A stretch of 64,000 nt of DNA from the NCBI GenBank assembly GCA_945901845.1, contig CAMDLR010000006.1:1-64000 (forward strand), given 5' to 3'. The DNA comes from Sediminibacterium ginsengisoli (GTDB taxonomy: Bacteria > Bacteroidota > Bacteroidia > Chitinophagales > Chitinophagaceae). Shown here one piece after another: positions 53,166 through 62,362 of the stretch (the first letter of the stretch is position 1; each line of letters begins with the position of its first letter). Below the pieces are notes generated by a model. It ran no database searches and was not told where the DNA came from. It saw nothing but the letters and a program-made list of their open reading frames with translations. The position numbers and the translations under genes are program-made.

Positions 53166-54506
53166 ATGGATAAAGTTAAAGTTGGTTTTAATACAGCTTA
53201 TTCTGTGGTTGTTGCAAACATGATTGGTGTAGGAGTATTTACCTCATTGGGTTTTCAATTAATTGGATTACAAAGCTATATATCAATTACGGTTTTGTGG
53301 TTATTTGGAGGTTTTTTAGCTTTAAATGGATCTTTTTGTTATGCCGAATTAAGTGCCGCTTATCCAAAATCTGGAGGAGAATATAATTTTTTAAGAGAAG
53401 CATTTGGCGATCGGGTTGGATTTTTGTCTGGTTGGACTTCTTCAATAGTTGGATTTGCAGCTCCAATTGCTGCAGCAGCACACGCTTTTTCAAAATACTT
53501 TATTGACATGAGTAGTTTCAGTATTAATCCAATTTATATCTCAATCCCATTAATATTAATTTTAACAGCTGTTCATTGTATTAGTTTATCTCATAGTTCG
53601 ATTCTTCAAATATTTACTTCTTTTTCAAAAATTTTATTATTGGTATTGTTTATTGTTATTGGTTTTATAGCAGTATTCTACAGTAAACAAAATTCTATAG
53701 GAACCACTAATTTAGTGGTCGGGAATTACAAGCAAGAAATGTTATCCCCTGCATTTTGGATTGGTTTGATTTATGTCTCATATGCTTATTCAGGATGGAA
53801 TGCATCATCTTATATTATCGATGATATAAAAAATCCTCAAAAGGTAGTTCCAAGATCTATTTTACTTGGCGTGGTATCAGTAATTGTAATTTATACCTTA
53901 CTAAATCTTGTTTTCTTATTATCAAGTAAACAAGATCAATTGGTAGGAAAAGAAGATTTTGTTTTTGATGTTGCAAAAAATTTATTTACAAAAAATGGAG
54001 CCATTTTAATTTCTTCATTAATTTCATTCTTTTTAATTTCTTCCATTGGCGCTTTAATAATGGTAGGCCCAAGAGTTATACATACTATATCACAAGACTA
54101 TCCTTTTTTCTCGTTTTTTATTAAAAGCAATAAAAACGGCATTCCATATAGATCAATAATTACACAGTCTTTTATTGCAATAGTAATATTGTCAACTAGT
54201 AGTTTTGATTTTATAATATCTACAATGGGTTTAATCCTTTGTCTTTTCACAACACTTACATCAATTGCTGTAATAATACTACGTTATAAATCTCCGCAGC
54301 TTCACAGACCTATTAAAGTTCCCCTATATCCATTACCACCAATTTTATATGCTGTATTTAATATTTGGATTATGTATTATGTTGTAACAGCTAAGCCTGA
54401 ACAAGCAATCTATTGTTTAGTATTTTTATTGATTGGATTAATAATCTATTATTTAGCTAGTAAGAAAAAAACAAGTTCTTCAACCCTTGCCAAATACTTT
54501 CCATAA
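53166..54506 (+). CDS. APC superfamily amino acid permease
   Basis: 446 residues with about 12 hydrophobic segments. The family opening is YSVVVANMIGVGVFTSLGFQL (G-V-G in helix 1), then YAELSAAYPKSGGEYNFLREAFG (helix 2/3 loop), GWNASSYIIDDIKNPQKVVPRSI (helix 6 region) and a C-terminal PLYPLPPILYAVFNIWIM. Most like the LAT/amino acid permease branch. Substrate unknown; its place before wall-remodelling genes suggests, weakly, recovery or supply of amino acids for peptidoglycan. Confidence 0.9.
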   Translation: MDKVKVGFNTAYSVVVANMIGVGVFTSLGFQLIGLQSYISITVLWLFGGFLALNGSFCYAELSAAYPKSGGEYNFLREAFGDRVGFLSGWTSSIVGFAAPIAAAAHAFSKYFIDMSSFSINPIYISIPLILILTAVHCISLSHSSILQIFTSFSKILLLVLFIVIGFIAVFYSKQNSIGTTNLVVGNYKQEMLSPAFWIGLIYVSYAYSGWNASSYIIDDIKNPQKVVPRSILLGVVSVIVIYTLLNLVFLLSSKQDQLVGKEDFVFDVAKNLFTKNGAILISSLISFFLISSIGALIMVGPRVIHTISQDYPFFSFFIKSNKNGIPYRSIITQSFIAIVILSTSSFDFIISTMGLILCLFTTLTSIAVIILRYKSPQLHRPIKVPLYPLPPILYAVFNIWIMYYVVTAKPEQAIYCLVFLLIGLIIYYLASKKKTSSSTLAKYFP

Positions 54507-54703
54507 ATACTCTCTAAATAGTTGTATAAAATACTTTAATATATATTTCAATTATATTATTTAATGAAAATACACCAAAAACATAGTAGTTAATTCACAT
54601 ATGTAAAAAAAATAATTTAATTTTACTTTTTATGTGCATTAGGCGTTAATCTTAAATTTCCCCATTTCTATTCATAAAATACATTTAATCAATTTTATAG
54701 GTT

Positions 54704-56044
54704 ATGTTGAAAAAATCAAAATGGCTTTTATTTGCATCGTTACTCATTGCATTTGCTATTCTACTTTTCATTTTCAATTATTCAAATAAAAAAAAGGAAC
54801 TTGTAAAAGATAGAAGTAATTCATCTAAATTGACAACACGCAAGAACCTTGATTCATTGTCTATTGAAGAAATTAGAGCACGGTATTTGAACAATCCCTG
54901 TTATTTGGCTTTATTAAAAGATCCAAATATGTGGGAAAAAGATACAAGACCTGGGTTTGATTATAAGGATTTAATTAATGATTCTTTGTCAGGTAATCAT
55001 CCATATAATAATAGATTCATTGTAGGAGACTTTAACTCAATGCCACTAGATGGTAAAAAGATTGGTATATATGAAATTTATCCTAGTTTATCATCTCTTT
55101 CAGAATTTAAGTCTTACCCTAAAGAGCTTTTAGAAAAATTAGATACAATCGTTTATTCAGAAAATAATTTAAAAATTGTTTATGCTGATATAAAAACAAA
55201 ATATGGCTCAAAGGCTGATCGCTTGATAAACTTTATTGAAAAGGTATGGAAGTATAAAATTATCCCGATTTCTAGAGAGTATTCAATTAATGGCGATAAA
55301 GTATATGCTGCTGGACAGGTAATGGTATTATGCGAAGCTTGTAGCGATACGCTCAAATTAGTTGGAAAATTTGCAACTTCAGCAAAAAGACAAGATTTCA
55401 TGTTCAGAACGGATGCCAATGGTAATAAGATTAAAGCAACTATAGAATATGCTCCTGTTGGAGATCGAAGAGGTTATTATGCAGGTCTTAATAGAATAAC
55501 TAGTAAAAATTGGGAAACAGAACGCTCTTATGATTCACTTGACATCGAACGTGACAATGAGGTAGGTGGAGGCAATAATAGAATTACTATTTATGATAGA
55601 AAAGTAGAATTGCCCAATTTTTTATTGATACAGCCTGATAAGTCTTATCCGAAATCAATGAGACAAAATGGAATTCATGAAATTGCATTGAATTACCTAC
55701 CTCGTGGGATGTTGGGTACTCCTAATAGTATTGGATGTTTGAGGGTTTCAGATTTTGGATCGAAATTTTTTCGTTGGTGGGTACCACAAAATGCCAAATT
55801 ATTCATTGCATATAACGATAGCTTATATTTAAAAAAGCATGATTCTAATCCAATGTCTTATTTGCCATTTAAAAACCAAACAGACGGAGATAAATTTAGA
55901 AAATGGATAAATATAAATTATCCTGATTTTGCAAAACGGTTTGACATTAGTATTGATGGTGATTATAAGAATGGGTTTATCATTGATGGATATTACTTCT
56001 TTAAGAAAGAGTATGATAATTATTTAAATAAAAATCAGAACTAA
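54704..56044 (+). CDS. L,D-transpeptidase-like (YkuD) membrane-anchored protein
   Basis: 446 residues with an N-terminal membrane anchor (WLLFASLLIAFAILLFIFNY). The catalytic box is in the C-terminal third: RQNGIHEIALNYL with the His and RGMLGTPNSIGCLRVSDFGSKFF with Cys about 345 and the following Arg, the S-x-G-C-x-R YkuD signature. The 250-residue region before it is not recognised. It forms or exchanges 3-3 crosslinks or attaches proteins to murein. The stop codon overlaps the start codon of the M23 peptidase gene by 1 nt, so the two are coupled. Confidence 0.85.
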   Translation: MLKKSKWLLFASLLIAFAILLFIFNYSNKKKELVKDRSNSSKLTTRKNLDSLSIEEIRARYLNNPCYLALLKDPNMWEKDTRPGFDYKDLINDSLSGNHPYNNRFIVGDFNSMPLDGKKIGIYEIYPSLSSLSEFKSYPKELLEKLDTIVYSENNLKIVYADIKTKYGSKADRLINFIEKVWKYKIIPISREYSINGDKVYAAGQVMVLCEACSDTLKLVGKFATSAKRQDFMFRTDANGNKIKATIEYAPVGDRRGYYAGLNRITSKNWETERSYDSLDIERDNEVGGGNNRITIYDRKVELPNFLLIQPDKSYPKSMRQNGIHEIALNYLPRGMLGTPNSIGCLRVSDFGSKFFRWWVPQNAKLFIAYNDSLYLKKHDSNPMSYLPFKNQTDGDKFRKWININYPDFAKRFDISIDGDYKNGFIIDGYYFFKKEYDNYLNKNQN

Positions 56045-57087
56045 TGGCTAAAAAAGGTATTTATATAATTTCTATTTTAATATTCTGTTTATTAATACAA
56101 TCAGAAAAAATTAATGCACTAAATATTAGTCCGTCAATTTTTAGTTTACATACTGATACAGTAATCAATTTAATAACAAAGGATACAGTATTTGAGGAGT
56201 CTTATCCAAAAGATTCCATAATTAAAAAAGAGCTTTATTCATTTAAAAAAAATTGGACTACAACAAAACCACTAGAAAGTGATAGCGCGTCGGCAATTTC
56301 TGAAAAGCTCCTTTCTGAAAATCCAATATTTTTAGAATACTGGGACAACACTCAAGTTTTTACTTATGAAAATCTTACCTATTCAGATTTACCACTAAAA
56401 ATCGAAATACCCTTAGTTAAAAATGAAGAAAAGTTTCAAATAACATGGTATGGAAACCTGAACTTTAAATACGGGTTGAGATGGGGGAGAATGCATCGGG
56501 GATTGGATTTATTTTTACGAACAGGTGATTCAGTAGTTTCTGCATTTAATGGAGTTGTGCGATATGCTAAATTTAATTCCTCTGGTTTTGGAAACTGTGT
56601 TGTAGTGAGACATCTTAATGGTTTGGAAACTGTTTATGGACACCTAAGCAAAATCAGTGTATCTGAAAATCAATATGTACAGGCTGGAGAATTAGTAGGC
56701 TTAGGAGGAACTACTGGCCGATCGAATGGACCACATTTGCATTTTGAAACACGCTATAAAGATTTTTCAATTGATCCAGAAACATTTGCCGATGTTCGAA
56801 GTAGTAAACTACTATCAGAAACATTTGTCTTGTATAAAAGCGCACTTCAGGAGATACGATATCCGACGGCTTCAGTAAGCAAAAAGAAGATTAAATATTC
56901 AAAAAAACAACCAGTTAAAAAGTCTAAGTATAAAAAAGCAACATCAAAAAAATCAATAAAAAGTAAACCAAAAAGCAAAAAAAAGCCTGTAACATCAAAG
57001 AAAACAGTAAAAAAACCTACAGCTAAGAAACCGATAAAAAAATCGACTTCAAGCAATAAAAAGCCTATTAAAAAAAAGAAAAAATAA
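56044..57087 (+). CDS. M23 (LytM) family metallo-endopeptidase with lysine-rich tail
   Basis: 347 residues. The signal segment is at 5-25. The LytM zinc site is complete: MHRGLDLF (H151, D155), GHLSKI and PHLHFE (H231, H233). After the domain, residues about 275-347 form a low-complexity tail dominated by Lys with Pro/Ser/Thr (for example SKKKPVTSKKTVKKPTAKK), strongly cationic. Such a tail could bind anionic wall or nucleic acid. It is coupled to the upstream L,D-transpeptidase; the lipoprotein gene follows 8 nt later. Confidence 0.92.
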   Translation: MAKKGIYIISILIFCLLIQSEKINALNISPSIFSLHTDTVINLITKDTVFEESYPKDSIIKKELYSFKKNWTTTKPLESDSASAISEKLLSENPIFLEYWDNTQVFTYENLTYSDLPLKIEIPLVKNEEKFQITWYGNLNFKYGLRWGRMHRGLDLFLRTGDSVVSAFNGVVRYAKFNSSGFGNCVVVRHLNGLETVYGHLSKISVSENQYVQAGELVGLGGTTGRSNGPHLHFETRYKDFSIDPETFADVRSSKLLSETFVLYKSALQEIRYPTASVSKKKIKYSKKQPVKKSKYKKATSKKSIKSKPKSKKKPVTSKKTVKKPTAKKPIKKSTSSNKKPIKKKKK

Positions 57088-57095
57088 AATTCTAA

Positions 57096-58253
57096 ATGAA
57101 AAACATATTTAAGCTATTCTTAATCATTGTATTATTTAATGCATGCAAAGGAAAAAATGATAGCAATTCGTCGGAAGAAAAGAAATCAAAAGTTAAGATT
57201 GATTATCAAGTTGATTCGTTATATAATAATTATGCCCAAAGAGTCGCTGCAAAAGACACTACGCCATTTAACGATATAGACCAATCTTCTCTTGTATCTT
57301 TTTATCATTTGCAAAATGATAAAATAAATCCAATTATTGAAAATAGATTAAGCCTAATTACTAATTGGAATCAAAGTATACTGAGCAGAAATAAAGTGTC
57401 AGATTCTAGTTTTGTTTTTTATCCATTTTCTGGTGCTGATTTTATTCATGCCTATTATTTATATCCGAATGCTTCTGAATATTTTATGTCAGCAATTGAA
57501 AATATTGGTGATATAGTTGACGTCACTAAACTAAACAAAGTAGAGTTTTTTGAGTATGTAAAAGATTTCGATACAGTAATGCGAGATATTTATATGCGCA
57601 GTTATTTTATAACAAAAAATATGGAAGAAGATTTTAGTAAGAAAACAAAAATTAATGGCGTATTGCCAATTTTATTATGGTCTGCTGCTATGACCAATCA
57701 TGATATCATTCATGTTAAATATTTTATTATCGATAGTAGTTTCGAAAAAAAATATGTTGACTTATTTGCTAGAAATAAAAATAAATTGAGTGTAGAAATA
57801 AAATTATTTGACAAGACAAATAATAAGTTTCAATTATTAAACTATTATTCTGCTGATTTGTCAAATAATGGTTTAAGAAACTCTTCTAAATCATTAAAAT
57901 TTATGAAAAACTATATTTCTGATAGTTCTAATGGATTTGTTAAATCTGCTTCATATTTAATGCATTATGACTCATCGTTTAGTACTATCCAACAACTGGT
58001 TTTAAATAAAAATATGTATTTAGTACAAGATGATACGGGAGTGCCATTCAAGAAATTTGATTTGACTAAATGGAATATTGAACTGTATGGCGTATATGAG
58101 AAACCAATTAAAGATTTTTCTGAAACTTTGTATCAGAAATCATTAGATGATGCTTATCAAAATAACAAATACTATAAAGGTGGACTTAAATTTTCACTCG
58201 GTTACCATTGGAGCTCTAAAAACCAGAATCAATTAGTTGCAATCAAAAAATAA
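57096..58253 (+). CDS. hypothetical lipoprotein
   Basis: 385 residues, lipobox LFNACKG (Cys 17), polar linker rich in Ser/Lys/Glu, then an AT-encoded domain of about 330 residues with no family recognised (QSSLVSFYHLQNDKINPIIEN; FVFYPFSGADFIHAYYLYP; FSLGYHWSSKNQ at the end). It belongs to the cell-wall cluster by position. Its rare motif YPFSGADFIHAYYLYP recalls proteins annotated only as uncharacterised in Bacteroidota. Confidence 0.7.
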   Translation: MKNIFKLFLIIVLFNACKGKNDSNSSEEKKSKVKIDYQVDSLYNNYAQRVAAKDTTPFNDIDQSSLVSFYHLQNDKINPIIENRLSLITNWNQSILSRNKVSDSSFVFYPFSGADFIHAYYLYPNASEYFMSAIENIGDIVDVTKLNKVEFFEYVKDFDTVMRDIYMRSYFITKNMEEDFSKKTKINGVLPILLWSAAMTNHDIIHVKYFIIDSSFEKKYVDLFARNKNKLSVEIKLFDKTNNKFQLLNYYSADLSNNGLRNSSKSLKFMKNYISDSSNGFVKSASYLMHYDSSFSTIQQLVLNKNMYLVQDDTGVPFKKFDLTKWNIELYGVYEKPIKDFSETLYQKSLDDAYQNNKYYKGGLKFSLGYHWSSKNQNQLVAIKK

Positions 58254-58264
58254 TTTTATAAAAA

Positions 58265-58504
58265 ATGAAAATATTCAATATCCCGAATTCGTCATTGCTC
58301 AGTCAAAAATGGAAACAGGTTGGATGAATTGTAAAGTGGCGTTCAAAATTTCCTGATAAAGATTACTATCATTTTCTGAAATACGTTAAGTATGCCACTG
58401 GGGATCCATACAATCGGTCTTTGAAGCATTTCGTAACATGGATTAATAAAAATTTAGTACTTCCTAGGTCTTTCGTTGAAATCGTTAAGTCAAGTGTGAA
58501 CTAG
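58265..58504 (+). pseudogene. remnant of a glucosaminidase-domain gene
   Basis: In the frame of 58279 the DNA reads QYPEFVIAQSKMETGWMNCKVAF and then stops. From 58334, in another frame, it reads KWRSKFPDKDYYHFLKYVKYATGDPYNR...LPRSFVEIV to a stop at 58502. The first part matches the opening of GH73-type N-acetylglucosaminidases (P-E-x-x-x-A-Q-x-x-x-E-T/S-G-W) and the second part their C-terminal block. A middle section of the domain is missing, so it is a decayed copy. Its place after an L,D-transpeptidase and an M23 peptidase supports a once-complete peptidoglycan cluster. Confidence 0.6.
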
Positions 58505-58509
58505 ATGAC

Positions 58510-59142
58510 TTATTTTTTCAAAATAAAAATAGCAATTTCTGTTTCTTCACCAGCAACACGAATTTTTTTTGTTTTGTGTATGTACGCGCTAAGTTTTTCA
58601 ATAAAAGGGTTTGAAGATAACCGATTAGGTGTTGCTAGTATAATAGTACTGCCTTCATTTATAAATTTATCAATTAGTAAAGCTAAATTATTATGAGCAG
58701 CAGGTTCGTAATTGGTATCACTTAGTAAAATAGTATCTGCGTTTATATGCTCAGGCATATGATTCCAATCTAATACTGTTGCTACAACGTTTGTTATATT
58801 TAAATGTGCTATGTTTTTATTAGCAAGAGATATTGCTTCCCTGTCGTAATCCGAAATTATTATACTATTCGCCTTGTGTGCTATTGAAAATGACGGGAAC
58901 CCAATGCCTGCACCAATTTCTAGCACATGTTTATTTTCTATCCAGTTAGGTTCTTCTTGTAAAAAAGCAACCATTGCCCTAGACGAGGCCCATATTTTAG
59001 CCCAAAACGGAAAAGGTAAATTCGGTTCTTGTAATTTTAACTTTTCGAATACTGGTTTAACTGCAGGAGCATCTGGTATCCACAGAGCAACTTCTGGACT
59101 TAATTGTTCAAGTATAATTGGATACACTATTCTACTTAACAA
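58510..59142 (-). CDS. class I SAM-dependent methyltransferase (METTL/NNMT-like)
   Basis: 210 residues. The SAM-binding motif is HVLEIGAGIGFPSFSIAHKA, with ISDYDREAISLANKNI as motif II. LPFPFWAKIWASSRAMVAFL and ADTILLSDTNYEPAAHNNLALLI resemble the eukaryotic lysine methyltransferase METTL21-like group. Likely methylates a protein or small amine; substrate unknown. The start overlaps the end of the upstream serine-hydrolase gene by 11 nt, so they are probably cotranscribed. Confidence 0.83.
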   Translation of the reverse strand: MLSRIVYPIILEQLSPEVALWIPDAPAVKPVFEKLKLQEPNLPFPFWAKIWASSRAMVAFLQEEPNWIENKHVLEIGAGIGFPSFSIAHKANSIIISDYDREAISLANKNIAHLNITNVVATVLDWNHMPEHINADTILLSDTNYEPAAHNNLALLIDKFINEGSTIILATPNRLSSNPFIEKLSAYIHKTKKIRVAGEETEIAIFILKK

Positions 59143-60283
59143 TTAAATTATCATATAAAGCGTTCACTGTTTTTCTAATTACAGTATTGAAACCATTACT
59201 ATACCCAGGATGACAACCATTACTAATTACTACTATTCCAAATTTTTCTTCTGGATTAAAAAACATAGCACTAAAAAGCCCATAGGCAGATCCTGTATGT
59301 CCAACCATTTTTTTTCCTTCAATTAATTTAGAAGTTGTTTCTATTGCAAATCCATAACTTCTATTATCTGAAAGGGGTGTTTGCATTTGAAGTGCACTAT
59401 TTTTTGAAATTATCCTTGCGCCGATGTATTTGCCATAGTTAGCATGCATCATCATATAAGTAGCTAAATCTGTAGCAGATATTTTCATACCGCCAGTTGG
59501 TGAAAATATAGGTGTACTATACCCCATTTGATAAGCAGCTATTTCAGCAGATCTGGCTGCATAGGCATTAGGTGAAAGTATAAATTTTGCAGAATCAGTC
59601 CTGTACTCATAAATATTTGCAAATCTTGTTTTATCTAAGTCATTTACATAATAACCCCCATATAATTGTAATGGTTTCAAAATATGATTTTGAATGTAGG
59701 CATCAAATCTTTCGCCACTTACTTTTTCAATAATAGTTCCAATCATATTAAAATTAAGGTTACAATACATATAGCCTTTACCGGGTTCGTAATTATTATA
59801 ACACTTATCCCAATTTGCAGATTTTGCAGGGTTAATAGAATCGAGTGAAAAATAACCTTGATCATCATTAATAGATGAAAGGTGTGATAACATAAGCCTT
59901 AATGTAATAACTGTTTCAGGAAATTTAGGGTTACGCACTTTAAATCCAACTAGTTCACTAACATCTTGGTCTAGACTAAGTTTGTTGGCTTCCAATAATT
60001 GCATGATAGCCGTTGCAGAAAAAGACTTTGAGATAGAAGCGATTCTAAAAATATTTTCATTACTAAGTGGAGTATTAGTTGCTGCGTCTTTCAAACCAAA
60101 AGATTGTGCGTAAATAATTTTATTATTTTTTACAACGGCTACAGATAGCCCTATAACAGGGGTTTCCTGCATAATTTGTCGAATGGCTGCCGCTACTTTA
60201 TTTTCTTGCGCATTGCTTTTTAATGGAAAGTATAATGCACATAATGTGATAATTTGTAAGACCCACTTAATTGTATTTTTCAT
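59132..60283 (-). CDS. serine hydrolase, class C beta-lactamase-like
   Basis: 383 residues with signal sequence ending at LKSNAQE. The S-x-x-K motif is SISKSFS, the Y-x-N motif YCNLNFN, and the third motif GHTGSAYG, as expected for DD-peptidase/AmpC-related esterases. It may act as a penicillin-binding-like esterase or peptidase rather than a resistance enzyme. Its downstream neighbour, an overlapping methyltransferase, gives no clear hint. A second member starts at 63041. Confidence 0.9.
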   Translation of the reverse strand: MKNTIKWVLQIITLCALYFPLKSNAQENKVAAAIRQIMQETPVIGLSVAVVKNNKIIYAQSFGLKDAATNTPLSNENIFRIASISKSFSATAIMQLLEANKLSLDQDVSELVGFKVRNPKFPETVITLRLMLSHLSSINDDQGYFSLDSINPAKSANWDKCYNNYEPGKGYMYCNLNFNMIGTIIEKVSGERFDAYIQNHILKPLQLYGGYYVNDLDKTRFANIYEYRTDSAKFILSPNAYAARSAEIAAYQMGYSTPIFSPTGGMKISATDLATYMMMHANYGKYIGARIISKNSALQMQTPLSDNRSYGFAIETTSKLIEGKKMVGHTGSAYGLFSAMFFNPEEKFGIVVISNGCHPGYSNGFNTVIRKTVNALYDNLIVK

Positions 60284-60347
60284 AGCAAATTGTATTAATT
60301 TTAATGCAAGAATTATAAATACAAGATACTGATTTAAAATTATTCAA

Positions 60348-60691
60348 TTGAGTAGAAGTAAAAACAAATGGCTAGTAGCTGCTACAAGTATTGGTTTTTT
60401 ATATGCACTTGTATTATTGGTTTTTGCGGCAGATGTTTTTAGTAAAGAACAAAGTATTTCACAAAAGGTTTCTGATTTATTCTTGCATCTTGTGCCAACG
60501 GCGCTTGTGTTATTATTTGTAGTTGTTGGGTATAAATGGCCATTGATTGGCGCTATCATTTTTTTACTAACTGGCACAACTTATATATTTATAGGTGGTA
60601 CAACATCCACTGGACAGCCCATATTCTAATTGCGGGCCCTATCTTGTTGGTAAGCCTTTTATACGTAATAGCTTACAAATCAATCAAATAG
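60348..60691 (+). pseudogene. small membrane protein gene with apparent frameshift
   Basis: A TTG start at 60348 opens a hydrophobic protein (SFGFLYALVLLVFAADVF-like first helix, LVPTALVLLFVVVGYKWPLIGAIIFLL). The frame ends early at 60629, but the shifted frame continues the same kind of protein (YNIHWTAHILIAGPILLVSLLYVIAYKSIK) to a stop at 60689. Joining the frames near 60590 restores a four-helix protein of about 115 residues. One small indel or a sequencing error is the likely cause. Family not recognised with confidence. Confidence 0.55.
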
Positions 60692-60700
60692 ACTAACCTC

Positions 60701-60740
60701 TTTGAAATATCACCTATTAATCGTAATATTGCGATTAATA
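60701..60740 (+). promoter_or_regulatory. arsR promoter with ArsR operator palindrome
   Basis: TTTG (60701-60704), 19-nt spacer, TAATATTG (60724-60731, one mismatch to -7 consensus). Over the -7 lies a palindrome with 9-bp arms, tattaatcg and cgattaata (8-nt spacer), like known ArsR boxes. The right arm touches the ATG of arsR, so the mRNA is nearly leaderless and binding would block transcription directly. Confidence 0.75.
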
Positions 60741-61072
60741 TGGGTGCCAGTAAAATCATCAATTATTCAGAAGCCGAGCTGCAAATAGCAAAATTTGCAA
60801 AAGCTTTATCACATCCTGCACGAGTTGCCATCTTGCAACTATTAATTCAAAAGCAGTCTTGTATCTGTGGTGATATTGTAGATGAATTGCCTATTGCGCA
60901 ATCTACTGTATCGCAACACTTGAAAGAATTAAAACAAGCCGGCCTCATTAAAGGAAATATAGACGGCGCTTCTATTTGTTATTGTGTAGATACAGAGGTT
61001 TTGCAAACAGCTAACCAAATATTAAATAACGTATTAGCTGTATCTATTCTTACCCCTACATCTTGTTGTTAA
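60740..61072 (+). CDS. arsR: ArsR family arsenic-responsive repressor
   Basis: 110 residues, winged-helix repressor. [50 protein letters not shown] is the ArsR HTH core, with a C-x-C pair (C41, C43) at the alpha-3/As(III) site and an extra Cys pair at the C-terminus (TSCC). The palindrome directly upstream should be its own operator. It heads the arsM-arsC unit (gaps 16 and 11 nt). Confidence 0.94.
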   Translation: MGASKIINYSEAELQIAKFAKALSHPARVAILQLLIQKQSCICGDIVDELPIAQSTVSQHLKELKQAGLIKGNIDGASICYCVDTEVLQTANQILNNVLAVSILTPTSCC

Positions 61073-61088
61073 ACTAAAAAATATAAAA

Positions 61089-61937
61089 ATGCAAACAGAC
61101 GAACAACTTAAAGAAATTGTAAAAAATAAATACAGTGAAATAGCATTACAAGACAAAGAAACAAATATGTCTTCTTGTTGCGGTGCTGGCGGCTGTTCTA
61201 CCGAAATGTATAACATTATGTCTGAAGATTATACCACACTTGATGGATATACTGCAGACGCTGATCTAGGTCTTGGTTGTGGGCTACCTACACAATTTGC
61301 GCGTATTAAAAAAGGCGACCTTGTAATTGATTTAGGTAGTGGCGCTGGTAACGATTGTTTTATTGCTAGACATGAAACAGGTGAAACAGGAAAAGTAATT
61401 GGAATAGATTTTACACCAGCAATGGTAAATAAAGCACGGGCCAATGCCGAGGCTCGTGGATTTAACAATGTAGAATTTAGACAAGGTGATATTGAAAATA
61501 TGCCCATCACTTCTAATGTAGCAGATGTCATTGTAAGCAATTGCGTTTTAAATTTGGTGCCTAATAAACATGGCGTATTTACTGAAATGTTTAGGGTGTT
61601 AAAACCTGGAGGTCATTTTAGTATTAGTGATGTAGTACTTGTAGGCGCCTTACCTGAAGGTTTACGAAAAGATGCTGAAATGTATGCTGGATGTGTATCT
61701 GGAGCTATTCAAAAAAATGTTTATCTCGAATTAATAAACGCCAATGGTTTTGAAAATGTAACCATTCAAAAAGAAAAAGCTATAGTAATACCTGATGATA
61801 TTTTAGTTAGCTATTTATCAGCTGCCGAAATATCCGCATTTAAATCAGGTAGTACAGGAATTATGAGTATTACCGTATTTGCGCAAAAACCATTAGAAAA
61901 TAAAACAGCCTGTGTGCCAGGCGGCGGCTGTTGTTAA
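61089..61937 (+). CDS. arsM: arsenite S-adenosylmethionine methyltransferase
   Basis: Methylates As(III) to less toxic or volatile forms. 282 residues. Near the N-terminus is SSCCGAGGCST, then LGLGCGLPTQFARIKKGDLVIDLGSGAGNDCF (ArsM Cys and SAM motif), VIVSNCVLNLVPNK and EMYAGCVSGAI, with the Cys residues that bind arsenic in ArsM. A Cys-rich end (CVPGGGCC) may also bind metal. arsC follows after 11 nt, and no arsenite pump is in the visible cluster. Confidence 0.95.
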   Translation: MQTDEQLKEIVKNKYSEIALQDKETNMSSCCGAGGCSTEMYNIMSEDYTTLDGYTADADLGLGCGLPTQFARIKKGDLVIDLGSGAGNDCFIARHETGETGKVIGIDFTPAMVNKARANAEARGFNNVEFRQGDIENMPITSNVADVIVSNCVLNLVPNKHGVFTEMFRVLKPGGHFSISDVVLVGALPEGLRKDAEMYAGCVSGAIQKNVYLELINANGFENVTIQKEKAIVIPDDILVSYLSAAEISAFKSGSTGIMSITVFAQKPLENKTACVPGGGCC

Positions 61938-61948
61938 TAATTACATAG

Positions 61949-62362
61949 ATGAAAAATATTTTAGTATTGTGTACCGGTAATAGTTGCCGAAGTCAAATAG
62001 CACATGGTTATTTAAAAACATTTGCAGCAGATAAAGCCAATGTTTATAGTGCCGGGGTAGAAACACATGGTGTCAATCCAAGGGCTATTCAAACCATGAA
62101 AGAGGATGGCATTGATATTTCTGGCCATACCTCAAATAATGTGTTAGAATATACAGATGTTGATTTTGATTTTGTGATTACGGTTTGTGATCACGCCAAA
62201 GAAGTATGTCCCTATTATCCAAGCAATGCTCAAAAATTTCATTATAATTTTCCGGATCCTGCAAAAGCAAGTGGTACCGAAGATGAAATTGATAGATCTT
62301 TTGTAGAAGTGCGTGAGATGGTTAAAAAATACTGTTTACAGTTTGTAAAAGAAAATTTATGA
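61949..62362 (+). CDS. arsC: arsenate reductase, LMW-PTP/thioredoxin-coupled type
   Basis: Reduces As(V) to As(III). 137 residues. The phosphatase-like loop C-x5-R is at the N-terminus (LCTGNSCRS, C8 and R14), and the two resolving Cys lie in VCDHAKEVCP, the pI258-type arrangement; NFPDPAKASG provides the general acid Asp. In this operon its product feeds ArsM rather than an efflux pump. It overlaps the next gene by 4 nt. Confidence 0.93.
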   Translation: MKNILVLCTGNSCRSQIAHGYLKTFAADKANVYSAGVETHGVNPRAIQTMKEDGIDISGHTSNNVLEYTDVDFDFVITVCDHAKEVCPYYPSNAQKFHYNFPDPAKASGTEDEIDRSFVEVREMVKKYCLQFVKENL

